From Verrucomicrobiota bacterium (lineage in GTDB: Bacteria; Verrucomicrobiota; Verrucomicrobiia; Chthoniobacterales; UBA10450): a stretch of 16,114 nt of DNA. A program made the position numbers and the translations under genes. Below, one piece after another: positions 1 to 6,918 of this stretch; positions within the stretch are counted from its first letter, which is position 1, and every line of letters starts with the position of its first letter. Under the pieces are notes generated by a model that was not told the DNA's origin, ran no database searches, and worked only from the letters and a program-made list of their open reading frames with translations. The DNA lies in NCBI GenBank assembly GCA_003219355.1, contig QHOQ01000053.1, positions 1 through 16,114 of the forward strand, in the 5' to 3' direction.

Positions 1-773
1 TGCATCCAAAAAAGGGCAAACCACATTTTCTCCTCGAGGTATGGTTTGATTGGCGGCGTAATCGTGATGCGGCCTTCAGCGTTCGCGTGCAGCGTGTTTT
101 CGATTTTTGGAATATTTGGTAAATCAAACAGTTCAAAGAATCGATAGACAGCGCGCCCGTTTTGCGGTTCGTAATTTTCTGCAGAGACGACGCGCCAATC
201 GAGCTCACGATGGCGATCCTTCAACTGCGCCGCGATCCACACCATCTCCGGCCGATAGGTTGCTGCCTCCTGCGAAATAACGATGTCACCGCCTTCGGGC
301 AGCACACTGTGAAATCCTTCCAGCATTCCTTCTGCGCCGCCGATGACTTCATTGTCGAAGGCGAAATACGTTTGATTCAGCGAAGCGGTTAATCCGATGC
401 CACCGGGCACGGAATCGACTTCCGCGATGATGTAGCCGTTCTCGGTGAGAATGAGATCTGGGCGAATAACCTTCGGCAGATCATCACGAATTTCTTTGCG
501 ACGCGAGAACTCGATCAGCTCTTTTGGTTTCCCCGCGTCGAGATAGCGGGCAACCCATTCCGGCTGTTTCCCCTTGATGCTTAATTGGTACAGCTGATTA
601 CAGGCGCGCTGAAAAACAAAAAGGCGATGTCCAAGCTTTTCTAATTCGGCGACAAATTTTTTCTCGATTGGAAAAGCGTCGGGCGAAAGCAACCAATCCT
701 TCTCCGCAAAGAACCCTTCCTTCGGGAAGGCAGTCCGAATTGTTTCCAACTTGTTTTCCGTGACGGCAACCAT
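1..773 (-). CDS. Partial conserved protein, possibly ATP-grasp-like (3' end beyond window)
   Basis: The frame is open from an ATG at 773-771 down to position 1 (257 codons), so only the N-terminal part is present and the stop lies outside the window. The sequence looks like a real soluble protein, rich in charged residues and with no signal peptide or membrane segment. Visible landmarks are a long helical N-terminus, then R104-P-D followed by 'LILTENGYIIAEVDSVPGG' (about residues 107-125). The pattern RPD...E-x-D-x-x-PGG-x-G faintly resembles the substrate-side part of circularly permuted ATP-grasp enzymes such as the glutathionylspermidine synthase-like group. That assignment is a guess from motif shape only. 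No clear Shine-Dalgarno precedes the ATG. The gene lies downstream of ruvA in the same direction, separated by a repeat-filled gap. Confidence 0.7.
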   Translation of the reverse strand, partial: MVAVTENKLETIRTAFPKEGFFAEKDWLLSPDAFPIEKKFVAELEKLGHRLFVFQRACNQLYQLSIKGKQPEWVARYLDAGKPKELIEFSRRKEIRDDLPKVIRPDLILTENGYIIAEVDSVPGGIGLTASLNQTYFAFDNEVIGGAEGMLEGFHSVLPEGGDIVISQEAATYRPEMVWIAAQLKDRHRELDWRVVSAENYEPQNGRAVYRFFELFDLPNIPKIENTLHANAEGRITITPPIKPYLEEKMWFALFWM

Positions 774-787
774 CTCGATCTCGCTAA

Positions 788-822
788 ACGTTCAACGCTC
801 AACGCTCAACGTCCAACGCTCA
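788..822. repeat. Heptamer tandem array (ACGYTCA x5)
   Basis: Five consecutive 7-bp units occur: acgttca, acgctca, acgctca, acgtcca, acgctca. This resembles the short tandemly repeated repetitive (STRR) heptamers known from cyanobacteria and the heptamer arrays common in Verrucomicrobiota-like genomes. It lies in the gap between ruvA and the left-edge gene. Confidence 0.85.
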
Positions 823-828
823 AATCTT

Positions 829-844
829 GCAGGGGGGGCCCTGC
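829..844. repeat. GC hairpin GCAGGG-GGGG-CCCTGC
   Basis: A perfect 6-bp inverted repeat with a four-G loop directly follows the heptamer array. There is no U-tract on either strand, so it is a repeat-associated palindrome rather than a clear terminator. Confidence 0.6.
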
Positions 845-865
845 GAGACGCCATTTTCCGGAGAA

Positions 866-884
866 GGCGTCTGGCACAGACGCC
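866..884. repeat. Perfect 8-bp inverted repeat GGCGTCTG-GCA-CAGACGCC (REP-like)
   Basis: An exact 8-bp stem with a 3-nt loop ends 7 bp from the ruvA stop codon. A third partial copy of the arm (agacgcc) lies at 846-852, so alternative pairings exist. Read on the minus strand it sits where a ruvA terminator would be, but only TTCT follows the stem. It is better described as a REP-like intergenic palindrome that may protect or end the transcript. Confidence 0.6.
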
Positions 885-890
885 CTACAA

Positions 891-1502
891 TCATCTTCCC
901 GCGGCCATTCGTTTAAGCGCAAGTTTCACCAATTCCTCCGCCGCCTTGGCTTCGCCTTTTTCCTGCAATTCCCGCACCGTTTTGTGAGCGTCGATTTGTT
1001 TGTAACCAAGCGCAATCAACGCGAGCACAGCTTCATTCGCCTGTTCTTGGTCGGGTGTCGGTGCGTGCGTCGCACTCGCGGCTTCCCAGGCCGCGGCCAC
1101 GCCCAGCTTATCTTTTAATTCCAAAACAATTCGCTCAGCCGTCTTTTTCCCGAGGCCGCTGATTTTCGAAAGCAGCCCGATATCAGAGTTCACGACTGCG
1201 GTTTTGAAATTGTTCACGCTCATTCCGCTGAGAACAGCGAGCGCCAGTTTCGGGCCAATGCCGCTCACGTGATTGACGAGCAATCGAAAGAGGTCACGCT
1301 CAGCCGCGGCCATGAATCCGTAGAGGATTTGTGCATCTTCCCGCACGTGCAGGTGGGTCAGGATTCGAACGTTTTGCCCGGTTGGAGGCAGTTTATCATA
1401 GCTTGAAAGCGGAATGAGAACTTCGTAGCCGACGCCGCCAACATCGACAACCGCCTGCGTGGGCAGGGCGGTGACTAGTTTGCCGTCGAGAAACGTGATC
1501 AT
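891..1502 (-). CDS. ruvA: Holliday junction branch migration complex subunit RuvA
   Basis: The 203-residue product has the usual RuvA length and three-domain layout. Residues 1-64 form the OB-fold domain (MITFLDGKL..., VGGVGYEVLIP, HVREDAQILYGF). Two helix-hairpin-helix motifs follow: VSGIGPKLALAVL near residue 79 and ISGLGKKTAERIVLEL near 114. They contact the DNA junction arms. The C-terminal domain III (about 153-203, EAVLALIALGY...) is the RuvB-binding part, after a flexible Ala/Pro linker. The protein acts as a tetramer in the cytoplasm, holding Holliday junctions while RuvB drives branch migration. The ATG start fits the family; no strong ribosome binding site is visible. It lies 77 bp downstream of the glycosyltransferase gene on the same strand. 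ruvC and ruvB are not in the window. Confidence 0.97.
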   Translation of the reverse strand: MITFLDGKLVTALPTQAVVDVGGVGYEVLIPLSSYDKLPPTGQNVRILTHLHVREDAQILYGFMAAAERDLFRLLVNHVSGIGPKLALAVLSGMSVNNFKTAVVNSDIGLLSKISGLGKKTAERIVLELKDKLGVAAAWEAASATHAPTPDQEQANEAVLALIALGYKQIDAHKTVRELQEKGEAKAAEELVKLALKRMAAGR

Positions 1503-1516
1503 GCGGCTTGTTGAAT

Positions 1517-1548
1517 CGTTAAAGCGTTAAAACGTTAAAGCGATACAA
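1517..1548. repeat. Octamer tandem array (CGTTAAAR, 3.5 copies)
   Basis: The units cgttaaag, cgttaaaa, cgttaaag and a decayed cgatacaa run head to tail between the glycosyltransferase stop and the ruvA start. The period is 8 rather than the 7 of the other two arrays in the window. The array occupies the likely ruvA leader region. Confidence 0.75.
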
Positions 1549-1579
1549 CCATTTAACAATTAGACCTTGGAACACTTTA

Positions 1580-3103
1580 TCAATCCGGCTTCAAAAGGAG
1601 GGTAAGGTCGCCATGTTTGCCTTTCGCGATATTGAAACCGCTGGTTGAAAACATTTTCCAGTCCGCGGGATGGTTCGGGAAAAGTGTGGCGGCCAGGGAA
1701 CTCGGCACAATGACGAGACGTGGCCCTGCTTGCGTCATGAAATTCGCAGCGTGGGTGTTGCTCAGCGGCGTGAGAAAGCCGTTTACGCGGCTACGAAAAT
1801 ACCAAACCAGACTCGGCTCATTGAAACTGACGGCGCCAAACTCCATATCGGCGCGCAAGGAATCGCGGGATTTCCAGAAAAGGTCATACGCGGGAAAGAA
1901 TCGGGCAACCAATGACGGAACAACAATAGCGATTCCGAGATAGATCGAAACTGACGCGACCGCGCATTTTTTGAGGAAACGTGTTGATTTTTCTGGGGCC
2001 AACCTGCGTGCGAGCAAAAGCGCGAGCAGGGGAAAGGCCGGCAGGGTGTAGTGCGGCAATTTGGTTTTGATCAAAGTGAAAATGATGAAAATGATCGCAA
2101 CGCCAGTGATAAGGTAATTGTCGATCTTGTCTCGGTCTTGCGATAATTTTCTCGTCAACCACGGCAGCTTGATCGACCACGGAAAAAAGCTGACAAAGAT
2201 CGTTCCGAAATAAAACGGCAGTAACACAAGATACACCCCGAATGAATTCGCACCGTGACCCTCCATCGTCGTGAACGAGCGGCCGATTACGTGACGACCG
2301 ATTCCCACGGCGAAGAATTGTCCGTGAGTTTGAATCAGCGCCGGAACGCCCCACGGTGCGACGATCGCGAGCATAAGCAAAAGGCCACGCGCAAATTTGA
2401 ACCGCGCCGCGAGTCGCCCGCCGAGTAGAAAAAATTTCGTCGCTGCAACAGTCGCGAGCGGGATCCATCCGATCGGTCCTTTGGCCAGAAATCCGAACGC
2501 AAGCGAGACATAGAACATCCACCACCAACGAGATGTTTGATGTTTGATGTTTGATGTTTCATCTGCTGGCGGTGACAACCGATCACGGAGTAACTCGTTC
2601 CCGGCCCAATGCGCGAGTGTGACGAACAATACGAGCCACATATCTGCGACGGCGGCCTTTCCGTGGAGGAATGTTTGCAGCGAAAGTGTAAAGATGATGG
2701 CGGCCCACCAGCCGACGCTGTTCCCGCCAACGCGCGTACCCCAGGCAAAGATCGACAAGGCGGCAAGCGCAGCGGCGATTGCCGATGGAAAGCGCGCCGC
2801 AAAATCATTTTCGCCGAACAGGCGATAACTGGCGACCTGAGCCCAATAGGTGAGGGGAGGCTTGTCCAAGCGGAAGTGATTGTTGAAGTAGGGAACAACG
2901 TAGTCGCTACGTTGAATCATCTCGCGCGATGCTTCGGCAAAGCGCGGCTCGTCGCGGTCGACTAGAGGCAAACTCCAGGTGCCGGCGAGGTGAAAAAGCA
3001 AGCTGCCAACAAAAAGCAGCGCGTAATTGCGGATTGCGGAATTCAAGTGCGCGCTCAAAATAGCGCTCGGCAAATGTGACGGGAACTTATTTGTGAAGGC
3101 CAA
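1580..3103 (-). CDS. ArnT/PMT-type membrane glycosyltransferase
   Basis: This is a polytopic GT-C glycosyltransferase, up to 507 residues long with about 11-12 membrane helices. The periplasmic first loop has the family signature: D51-E52-P-R-F-A-E...EM (the DE pair is the catalytic/metal-site acidic pair in ArnT and PMT proteins), followed by RLDKPPLTYW near 79-88 and FGENDFAARFPSA. A second signature, GFLAKGPIGW, lies near 204-213. Such enzymes move a sugar from an undecaprenyl-phosphate carrier onto lipid A, glycans or proteins at the outer face of the inner membrane; the acceptor cannot be read here. The start is uncertain: there is no in-frame ATG before residue 62, and TTG codons at 3103, 3058 and 3046 are all possible, none with a good ribosome binding site. 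The longest form overlaps the divergent PAP2 gene start. Residues 182-191 are encoded by a heptamer repeat. Confidence 0.88.
   Translation of the reverse strand: MAFTNKFPSHLPSAILSAHLNSAIRNYALLFVGSLLFHLAGTWSLPLVDRDEPRFAEASREMIQRSDYVVPYFNNHFRLDKPPLTYWAQVASYRLFGENDFAARFPSAIAAALAALSIFAWGTRVGGNSVGWWAAIIFTLSLQTFLHGKAAVADMWLVLFVTLAHWAGNELLRDRLSPPADETSNIKHQTSRWWWMFYVSLAFGFLAKGPIGWIPLATVAATKFFLLGGRLAARFKFARGLLLMLAIVAPWGVPALIQTHGQFFAVGIGRHVIGRSFTTMEGHGANSFGVYLVLLPFYFGTIFVSFFPWSIKLPWLTRKLSQDRDKIDNYLITGVAIIFIIFTLIKTKLPHYTLPAFPLLALLLARRLAPEKSTRFLKKCAVASVSIYLGIAIVVPSLVARFFPAYDLFWKSRDSLRADMEFGAVSFNEPSLVWYFRSRVNGFLTPLSNTHAANFMTQAGPRLVIVPSSLAATLFPNHPADWKMFSTSGFNIAKGKHGDLTLLLKPD
2532..2559. repeat. Heptamer array inside the glycosyltransferase gene (GATGTTT x4)
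   Basis: Four exact copies of gatgttt lie inside the coding region and are followed by catctgc. Read in the gene's frame (minus strand) they give a hydrophilic SNIKHQTS stretch between two membrane helices. The reading frame stays open on both sides, so the array is tolerated in a loop. Confidence 0.9.
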
Positions 3104-3713
3104 AATCGTTTTTTATTGGCTGATTGGGATTGTGATCGCCGCGATCGTTATGGTCGCGGCGTTTTATTTCGACGAGCCGGTGCGAAATTTCATAGCGCAG
3201 CATCAGAGCCGCGCGACGCACAATTTCATGCACGAAGTCAGCCGATTCGGCGATTGGCCTGAGCATTTCGCGCTCGGGCTCGTGCTTGCAGGTCTCGCGT
3301 GGTGGCGCGGCAGCAAGAAATGGACGCGCATCTTTCTCGCGATGTTGGCCGCTCTTGCGATTGCGGGTCTGGTCGGACGCGGCATTAAAATCGGAACAGG
3401 TCGCGCTCGTCCGTCTGTAAGAGCGGAAGAAGTCTGGAACCGCTTTAGCACGAAATACCACGCATTCCCATCCGGTCACGTTGCTGCATCGACGGCGTTT
3501 TTTGGGGTTCTATTTTTCGCGAACCGGCGAGCTGGCCTCGCTTGTCTCCCCATCCCGATCCTGATCGGTTTCTCGCGCATGTACCTCGACGCGCATTATC
3601 TTTCGGACGTTGTGTTCGCGACAATTCTCGGAATCCTTTGCGCCATTCTGGTCGGGCGCCTGTCTCTGCCGCAAAGGGGCAAAGCGGAAATCGCAAAGCG
3701 AAAATTAGTTTAG
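3093..3713 (+). CDS. PAP2-family membrane phosphatase
   Basis: About 206 residues with six predicted membrane segments and the full PAP2 catalytic set. Motif C1 is KIGTGRARP (K99 to P107 from the chosen start), C2 is PSGH (126-129), and C3 is SRMYLDAHYLSD (S161-R162, H168, D172). In this family the two histidines and the arginines form a phosphohistidine mechanism that removes phosphate from lipid phosphates such as undecaprenyl diphosphate, phosphatidic acid or phosphatidylglycerol phosphate; the exact substrate is not readable. I chose GTG at 3093 because GGGAA lies about 7 bases upstream and a membrane helix begins soon after it. An in-frame TTG at 3027 would add 22 residues of uncharacteristic sequence and overlap the divergent glycosyltransferase more deeply. 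The neighbouring polyprenyl-sugar transferase would fit a role in carrier lipid recycling, but this is inference. Confidence 0.9.
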   Translation: MKAKIVFYWLIGIVIAAIVMVAAFYFDEPVRNFIAQHQSRATHNFMHEVSRFGDWPEHFALGLVLAGLAWWRGSKKWTRIFLAMLAALAIAGLVGRGIKIGTGRARPSVRAEEVWNRFSTKYHAFPSGHVAASTAFFGVLFFANRRAGLACLPIPILIGFSRMYLDAHYLSDVVFATILGILCAILVGRLSLPQRGKAEIAKRKLV

Positions 3714-3840
3714 CGGCGTCTGCTTGAAAACATCCGAACCGAAATTGCGTCTGGGCCTGGCACGCGGAATTCGCGCCCAACTCGCCTTGCCCGTCCGATC
3801 GAAATGAAGTGTAGGCGAGGCCCGGGCGGAAAGGACGATT

Positions 3841-4227
3841 TCAAGTTTTTCTCTGGCGGCGGATTCTATTGTTCCTTGCCTTCTCGTTCTTTTTAATCCG
3901 TGCTTTGACCAGTTTTTTTATGAGCGCGCCGGGGAGCGGCTTGCCGATCGGAAAGCGAACGGTTGCCTTAGCGGTTTCGTAACCCTTAAGCTCGAGCTTA
4001 TGCTCCTCTACGATGGGCGGCGGGACAAAAAACCCGATATGGTTTTTGAACGCAGCGAAGTAGGCGAGTGCTCCATGGTACCTATAATATGGAACTTTGT
4101 AGCTGATGCCCTCGTCAGCCTTAGGCGCCGCGGCCTTAATAATCTTGCGGAGCTGTGCAAGTTTGCCTCGTGCTTCGGTCGGGGCTGCTGCAATGTACGC
4201 GTCTACATCTTTTGGAAATTTTTTCAT
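3841..4227 (-). CDS. DUF1801-type small protein (YdhG-like fold)
   Basis: The 128-residue product begins MKKFPKDVDAYIA and contains the recognisable DUF1801 pattern: helices with LRKIIKAAAPKADEGISYKVPYY, then YFAAFKNHIGFFVPP and a late FPIGKPLP...IKKLVKARI. Members have a YjbR/YdhG-like fold and no settled biochemical role. It is soluble and strongly basic, with a lysine/arginine-rich tail. An in-frame ATG at 4293 would add 22 residues (MNGIGSAVTGG...) that do not look like the family, so the ATG at 4227 is preferred; AAGAA precedes it at short distance. It lies downstream of tRNA-Ser in the same direction. Confidence 0.82.
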   Translation of the reverse strand: MKKFPKDVDAYIAAAPTEARGKLAQLRKIIKAAAPKADEGISYKVPYYRYHGALAYFAAFKNHIGFFVPPPIVEEHKLELKGYETAKATVRFPIGKPLPGALIKKLVKARIKKNEKARNNRIRRQRKT

Positions 4228-4301
4228 AATTCTTTTTTGACGGGAAGAAATGGCTGGTGGGCCCCCCGTAACAGCTGAGCCAATGCCGTTCATCTTCTAA
4301 C

Positions 4302-4389
4302 TGGCGGAGGGGGTGAGATTCGAACTCACGAGGCCTTTCGGCCTGCCGGTTTTCAAGACCAGTGCAATCAACCGCTCTGCCACCCCTCC
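4302..4389 (-). tRNA. tRNA-Ser (anticodon UGA)
   Basis: Read on the minus strand, the acceptor GGAGGGG (4389-4383) pairs with CCCCTCC (4312-4306). Discriminator G (4305) and an encoded CCA (4304-4302) follow. The D arm is GCAGAGCGGTTGATTGCA. The anticodon loop CTTGAAA gives UGA. A long variable arm AGGCC-GAAA-GGCCT is the class II hallmark of tRNA-Ser. The T loop GTTCGAATC is intact. It decodes UCN serine codons, chiefly UCA. Confidence 0.97.
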
Positions 4390-4520
4390 GGGATATGCTG
4401 CCGCGAGAATTGTGCCATCGCTCCGAAGTTGAGCAAGCGCTGCGGAACCTGGACGGGCCGGCGCTGTCCTGCCAGGAAGCCAACGGTTTGCCTTACAGAA
4501 AAGGCTCGACAGTCACACAT

Positions 4521-4532
4521 GTTCATATGAAC
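4521..4532. promoter_or_regulatory. 12-bp perfect palindrome before radical SAM gene
   Basis: GTTCATATGAAC is an exact dyad that ends 7 bp before the ATG at 4540. No Shine-Dalgarno is visible there, so the site occupies the translation initiation/promoter-proximal region. It could be an operator, or chance. Confidence 0.3.
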
Positions 4533-4539
4533 TTATGAC

Positions 4540-5658
4540 ATGGGCGGCTCGAGCAAACCGAAATATCGGCCGGTCATTAAAGAAACGCCGCAAAGCTCGG
4601 AGGCGATTCGTGCACGGGGCGCATCGTGGAGCCCGGCCAATCGTTTCGAAAAGGTGCATGTCGATCTCAGGGATGTTGATGTTGTTGACGGCGATCTTGA
4701 CGATGAGGAACGGCCGCGGCGCTCTACGCAATTCTTTCGCGACGGCACAAAGACGATCATCACCCGCAACAGCAGTCCGGATGTCGGTTTTGAAACCAGC
4801 GTGAATCCGTATCGCGGCTGTGAACACGGCTGCGTTTACTGCTACGCGCGACCAACTCACGAATATCTCGGGTTTTCAGCCGGCCTCGATTTCGAAAGCA
4901 AAATCATGGTAAAAATGGACGCGGCGAGATTATTGAAGGCGGAACTCGAATCGCCGCGTTGGACACCACAGGTGCTCGTGATGAGCGGCGTGACTGATCC
5001 TTATCAGCCGATCGAGAAAAAGCTTCGCATCACGCGCGGTTGTCTCGAAGTGCTCGCAAAATGTCGCAACCCAGTGGCGATCATCACCAAGAACCGTCTT
5101 GTGACGCGAGATGTCGATCTTTTGCGTGAGCTCGCTGCTTGCAACGCAGCCGCCGTGAACATTTCGGTAACCTCGCTTGATGCGAAGTTGCAGCGCGTTC
5201 TTGAACCTCGAGCTTCTTCGCCCGAAGCACGTCTCGATGCGATTGTGCAACTTCGCGCTGCTGGTGTTCCAGTCGGTGTCATGGTTGCGCCGATCATTCC
5301 AGGACTTACCGATCATGAGATTCCGGGAATTCTCGAAGCGTGCTCTCAAGCGGGGGCGCAATTTGCCGGCTACACAATTGTTCGATTACCGTGGGCGGTT
5401 GCGCCGTTATTTGAACATTGGCTCGAGGAACACTTTCCAGATCGCAAAGAGAAAATCCTCGGCCGCATCCGCGACCTGCGCGGAAATGGCAGGCTGAATA
5501 ATTCACAGTGGCGCACGCGGATGACGGGAGAAGGAATTTTTGCGGAACAGATCGCCTCGCTCTTCGAAATCGGTTGCCGTCGTGCAGGAATCGGTGAGCG
5601 GCCCAAGCTTTCAACAGCCGCGTTTCGGCGCACGAGAGAACAATTGACGTTACTTTAG
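4540..5658 (+). CDS. Radical SAM protein, PA0069/Rv2578c-like family
   Basis: The 372-residue protein carries the radical SAM cluster motif C94-EHG-C98-VY-C101 (CxxxCxxC), inside the family signature TSVNPYRGCEHGCVYCYARP. The three cysteines bind a [4Fe-4S] cluster that cleaves S-adenosylmethionine. Further family landmarks are the segments VMSGVTDPYQPIEKKL, ITKNRLVTRDVDLL, NISVTSLD and VMVAPIIPGLTD. The group is distantly related to spore photoproduct lyase, and the biological reaction is not established. The N-terminal 80 residues are a polar extension typical of the family. Start at ATG 4540 gives the expected length. Two further genes follow on the same strand within about 50 and 7 bases, suggesting an operon. 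Confidence 0.92.
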   Translation: MGGSSKPKYRPVIKETPQSSEAIRARGASWSPANRFEKVHVDLRDVDVVDGDLDDEERPRRSTQFFRDGTKTIITRNSSPDVGFETSVNPYRGCEHGCVYCYARPTHEYLGFSAGLDFESKIMVKMDAARLLKAELESPRWTPQVLVMSGVTDPYQPIEKKLRITRGCLEVLAKCRNPVAIITKNRLVTRDVDLLRELAACNAAAVNISVTSLDAKLQRVLEPRASSPEARLDAIVQLRAAGVPVGVMVAPIIPGLTDHEIPGILEACSQAGAQFAGYTIVRLPWAVAPLFEHWLEEHFPDRKEKILGRIRDLRGNGRLNNSQWRTRMTGEGIFAEQIASLFEIGCRRAGIGERPKLSTAAFRRTREQLTLL

Positions 5659-5708
5659 TTACGTTGGAGAAGCTCGGGATTCCTAGCTTCAAAAATCGAA
5701 CGCGCTTG

Positions 5709-6311
5709 ATGTCCAACCTTAGCAAATCGCCTGTGAAATCCGTGACCCGGTTTGCCCGCGCCATCTCATGGATGGCTCATCCATTGGTTTTTGTTACCGT
5801 GTCGGTCGGCATCGTGGTCGTATCGCAACTCACCCGCCGCGATGCGCTGTCGATCTTACTAGTATTATTTGTTTCAGTGATTCTGCCGACGGCTCTGCTG
5901 TTGTTTGGTGGCGTGCGTTCCGGCCACTGGAGCGATGCCGACATTTCGGTGCGGATGGAACGGAAGCGGTTCTATCCTGTGATCATTCCGCTCCTGGCGA
6001 TTGGTATTGTCGCGCTTTGGTCGCTACGCGCTTCGAATTTCGTGCTCCGGGGTGCGCTGGTTACGTTTGCACTGTTCATTCTGGCGGCGATCGCGAATTT
6101 TCGGATTAAACTTTCGCTGCATGCGCTTTTTGCGTTTTATTGCAGCGTAATTCTCTTCCGTATTAATCCGCTTTTCGGTGGAATTGCCTTTGCCTTGGCC
6201 ATTACTTTATTCTGGTCGCGACTGTATCTCCGACGGCACGATGTGGCGGAAATGCTGCTCGGAACTTTGCTTGGATTTGGCGGAGGTATGGTCGCGGCCT
6301 GGTGGCCGTGA
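5709..6311 (+). CDS. PAP2-like integral membrane protein with altered catalytic motifs
   Basis: About 200 residues with six hydrophobic segments. A C3-like motif is readable: S170-R171-LYLRR-H177-DVA-E181, which matches SRx5Hx3D except that the final Asp is Glu. A C2-like KLSLHALFAF (S136, H138) replaces the usual PSGH, and the cytosolic DADISVRMERKRFYP segment may be the C1 counterpart. The protein therefore looks like a divergent PAP2-superfamily member whose phosphatase activity is open. ATG 5709 is chosen; a TTG at 5664 would add 15 residues and lie only 5 bases after the radical SAM stop. Co-directional and tightly spaced with both neighbours. Confidence 0.7.
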   Translation: MSNLSKSPVKSVTRFARAISWMAHPLVFVTVSVGIVVVSQLTRRDALSILLVLFVSVILPTALLLFGGVRSGHWSDADISVRMERKRFYPVIIPLLAIGIVALWSLRASNFVLRGALVTFALFILAAIANFRIKLSLHALFAFYCSVILFRINPLFGGIAFALAITLFWSRLYLRRHDVAEMLLGTLLGFGGGMVAAWWP

Positions 6312-6318
6312 CGAATAG

Positions 6319-6771
6319 ATGGAAGCTTACGAACCGCGAGCCTTTCGCTTTATTGAGCTGTTAACGATTAGCGATTGGCGAATGAAGCTCTACGGAATCG
6401 CGTGGCGCCGCGAATCGCCGCGGGCGCAATTACTTGAAACAGCGAAGCGAATTGCGGCAGAAGAATTGCGCAATGCTGCGCCAAACAATTACAAGCTTGG
6501 ATTTATCGGTGCCCATGGTGGCAGGGACGCCTGTTTCGTCTTCGTCGATTACTGGGGGAACGAGAACGAATTGTTCCATCGCGTGTTTCTCTCGCGATCC
6601 AACGACCCGGACACGCTGACGCCGGCGAAAAGCTCCGATTCATCGGTTTGTGTTTGGGATTTGCGCCTGCAATTTTTCGAACGGGAAGCATGGATTAAGC
6701 ATGTCTTGCGGAAAGCAAACGCACCTGACTTTCAGGCTTATCTCGACGACCGACTCAATGAAAGGGCCTAG
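6319..6771 (+). CDS. Hypothetical protein, 150 residues
   Basis: I do not recognise this protein. It is soluble, without signal peptide or membrane helix, and rich in aromatic and acidic residues (KLYGIAWRRE, KLGFIGAHGGRDACFVFVDYWG, VWDLRLQFFEREAWIKHVL, FQAYLDDRL). The alternating hydrophobic strands and the ACFVFVDYW segment suggest a small alpha/beta domain. The ATG lies 7 bases after the stop of the upstream membrane protein gene, so it is probably the last gene of the run starting at 4540. Codon use matches its neighbours, which supports it being a real gene. Confidence 0.75.
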   Translation: MEAYEPRAFRFIELLTISDWRMKLYGIAWRRESPRAQLLETAKRIAAEELRNAAPNNYKLGFIGAHGGRDACFVFVDYWGNENELFHRVFLSRSNDPDTLTPAKSSDSSVCVWDLRLQFFEREAWIKHVLRKANAPDFQAYLDDRLNERA

Positions 6772-6907
6772 GCTATAGGAGTTGGGCGCGGTCGATGCGC
6801 GCAGTTCGTAATTTTATGCTTTTCAGAAATTGTGCCCGGCCTCAAGCTGAAAATAGTCTGCCCTAAAGCAGCGTTAAAAACCTTCCGTGCAAATCCAACT
6901 TAGAAAC

Positions 6908-6913
6908 AAGGAG
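6908..6913 (+). promoter_or_regulatory. Ribosome binding site AAGGAG of the HdeD-like gene
   Basis: AAGGAG with a 5-base spacer to ATG 6919 is the clearest Shine-Dalgarno in the window. It fixes the start of the HdeD-like gene and suggests efficient translation. Confidence 0.85.
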
Positions 6914-6918
6914 AAATA

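Noticed and set aside
866..884. Rho-independent terminator for ruvA
   Set aside because: The stem is perfect but neither strand has a following U-tract; REP-like palindrome is the safer call.
751..987. 78-residue plus-strand open frame with repeated NVQRS motif
   Set aside because: It is translation of the heptamer array and hairpins plus the antisense of the ruvA 3' end.
1884..2965. Several open frames of 94-214 residues on both strands within the glycosyltransferase region
   Set aside because: They overlap a clear polytopic GT-C enzyme in another frame and lack any coherent domain; they are shadows.
3714..3840. Possible terminator or repeat element after the PAP2 gene (CTCGCC...GGCGAG, single GGCGTCTG arm)
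   Set aside because: The arms are about 28 bp apart, no U-run follows, and only one copy of the 8-bp arm is present; no supportable function.
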